DNA from: an uncultured Saprospirales bacterium
GTDB taxonomy: Bacteria; Bacteroidota; Bacteroidia; Chitinophagales; JADIYW01
Assembly (NCBI GenBank): GCA_938008535.1
Contig: CALLKF010000085.1
Coordinates: 1 to 24,617, forward strand
Length of the DNA stretch: 24,617 nt
Direction of reading: 5' to 3'
The notes under the pieces are model-generated. The model saw only the letters and a program-made list of their open reading frames with translations, was not told the DNA's origin and did not search any database. Positions 24,595 through 24,617 of the stretch are shown here, one piece after another (the stretch's first letter is position 1; each line of letters opens with the position of its first letter). Made by a program: the position numbers and the translations under genes.

Positions 24595-24617
24595 AGATCG
24601 GAAGAGCACACGTCTGA
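24595..24617. other. Illumina TruSeq adapter sequence (artefact)
   Basis: The final 23 bases begin AGATCGGAAGAGC and continue CACACGTCTGA, which is the start of the standard TruSeq read-1 adapter. They are not part of the genome and should be trimmed. Confidence 0.97.

Overview
The window looks like Bacteroidota DNA. It is AT-rich, it carries type IX secretion (T9SS) cargo proteins with 'gliding motility-associated' type B C-terminal domains, it has a PorP/SprF-family outer-membrane protein, and at least two promoters match the Bacteroidota consensus (TTG, about 18-19 nt, TAnnTTTG). Genus cannot be given from sequence alone. The last 23 bases (24595-24617) are an Illumina TruSeq adapter, not genome, so this is the end of a contig built with some untrimmed reads. 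The window should be read with assembly error in mind.

Left part (1-5691). A 61-residue tail of a membrane protein, an unrecognised small protein and a DnaB-like RecA-fold ATPase fragment come first. The ATPase fragment runs in frame, just after its Walker B motif, into the middle of a secreted Ig-like repeat adhesin (junction near 1583-1615). Codon use changes at the same place, so this is a chimera of two genes, either an assembly join or a real rearrangement. The adhesin is followed by a PorP/SprF protein fused to a coiled coil and an OmpA peptidoglycan-binding domain. This recalls the sprB-sprF adhesin/partner arrangement. A strong, probably bidirectional terminator closes the unit.

Housekeeping block (5800-8694). 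Class I fructose-1,6-bisphosphatase lies on the minus strand with its own consensus promoter. A GNAT acetyltransferase and a monofunctional aspartate kinase lie on the plus strand.

Catabolic operon (14768 down to 8700, minus strand). Five tightly packed genes (gaps of 3-4 bp or a 4-bp overlap) encode a HemL-like class III aminotransferase, an exported lipoprotein sulfatase of the N-acetylglucosamine-6-sulfatase type, an FGGY sugar kinase, a class II aldolase with an intact active site, and a second aldolase-like protein that has lost all four key residues. A Crp/Fnr-family regulator is divergently transcribed. The 90-bp gap between it and the operon contains a perfect FNR-type dyad (TTGAT-N4-ATCAA), and the regulator has the matching E-x-x-S-R recognition helix. 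Together this suggests a regulated pathway for a sulfated (amino)sugar; the substrate is not determined.

Right part (15499-24594). A second T9SS cargo protein starts with TTG from a consensus promoter. It has an LRR-like N-terminal half, seven tandem repeats (five with an exact 52-residue period) and a type B sorting domain. Three unrecognised genes follow. Next comes a 441-bp minisatellite of 21 units x 21 bp made of two linked unit types. Last is a large SprA-like outer-membrane protein on the minus strand, which has lost only part of its signal peptide to the adapter end. The most unusual items are the chimeric gene, the minisatellite, the active/inactive aldolase pair and the PorP-OmpA fusion. 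I saw no RNA gene, CRISPR array or intact mobile element.
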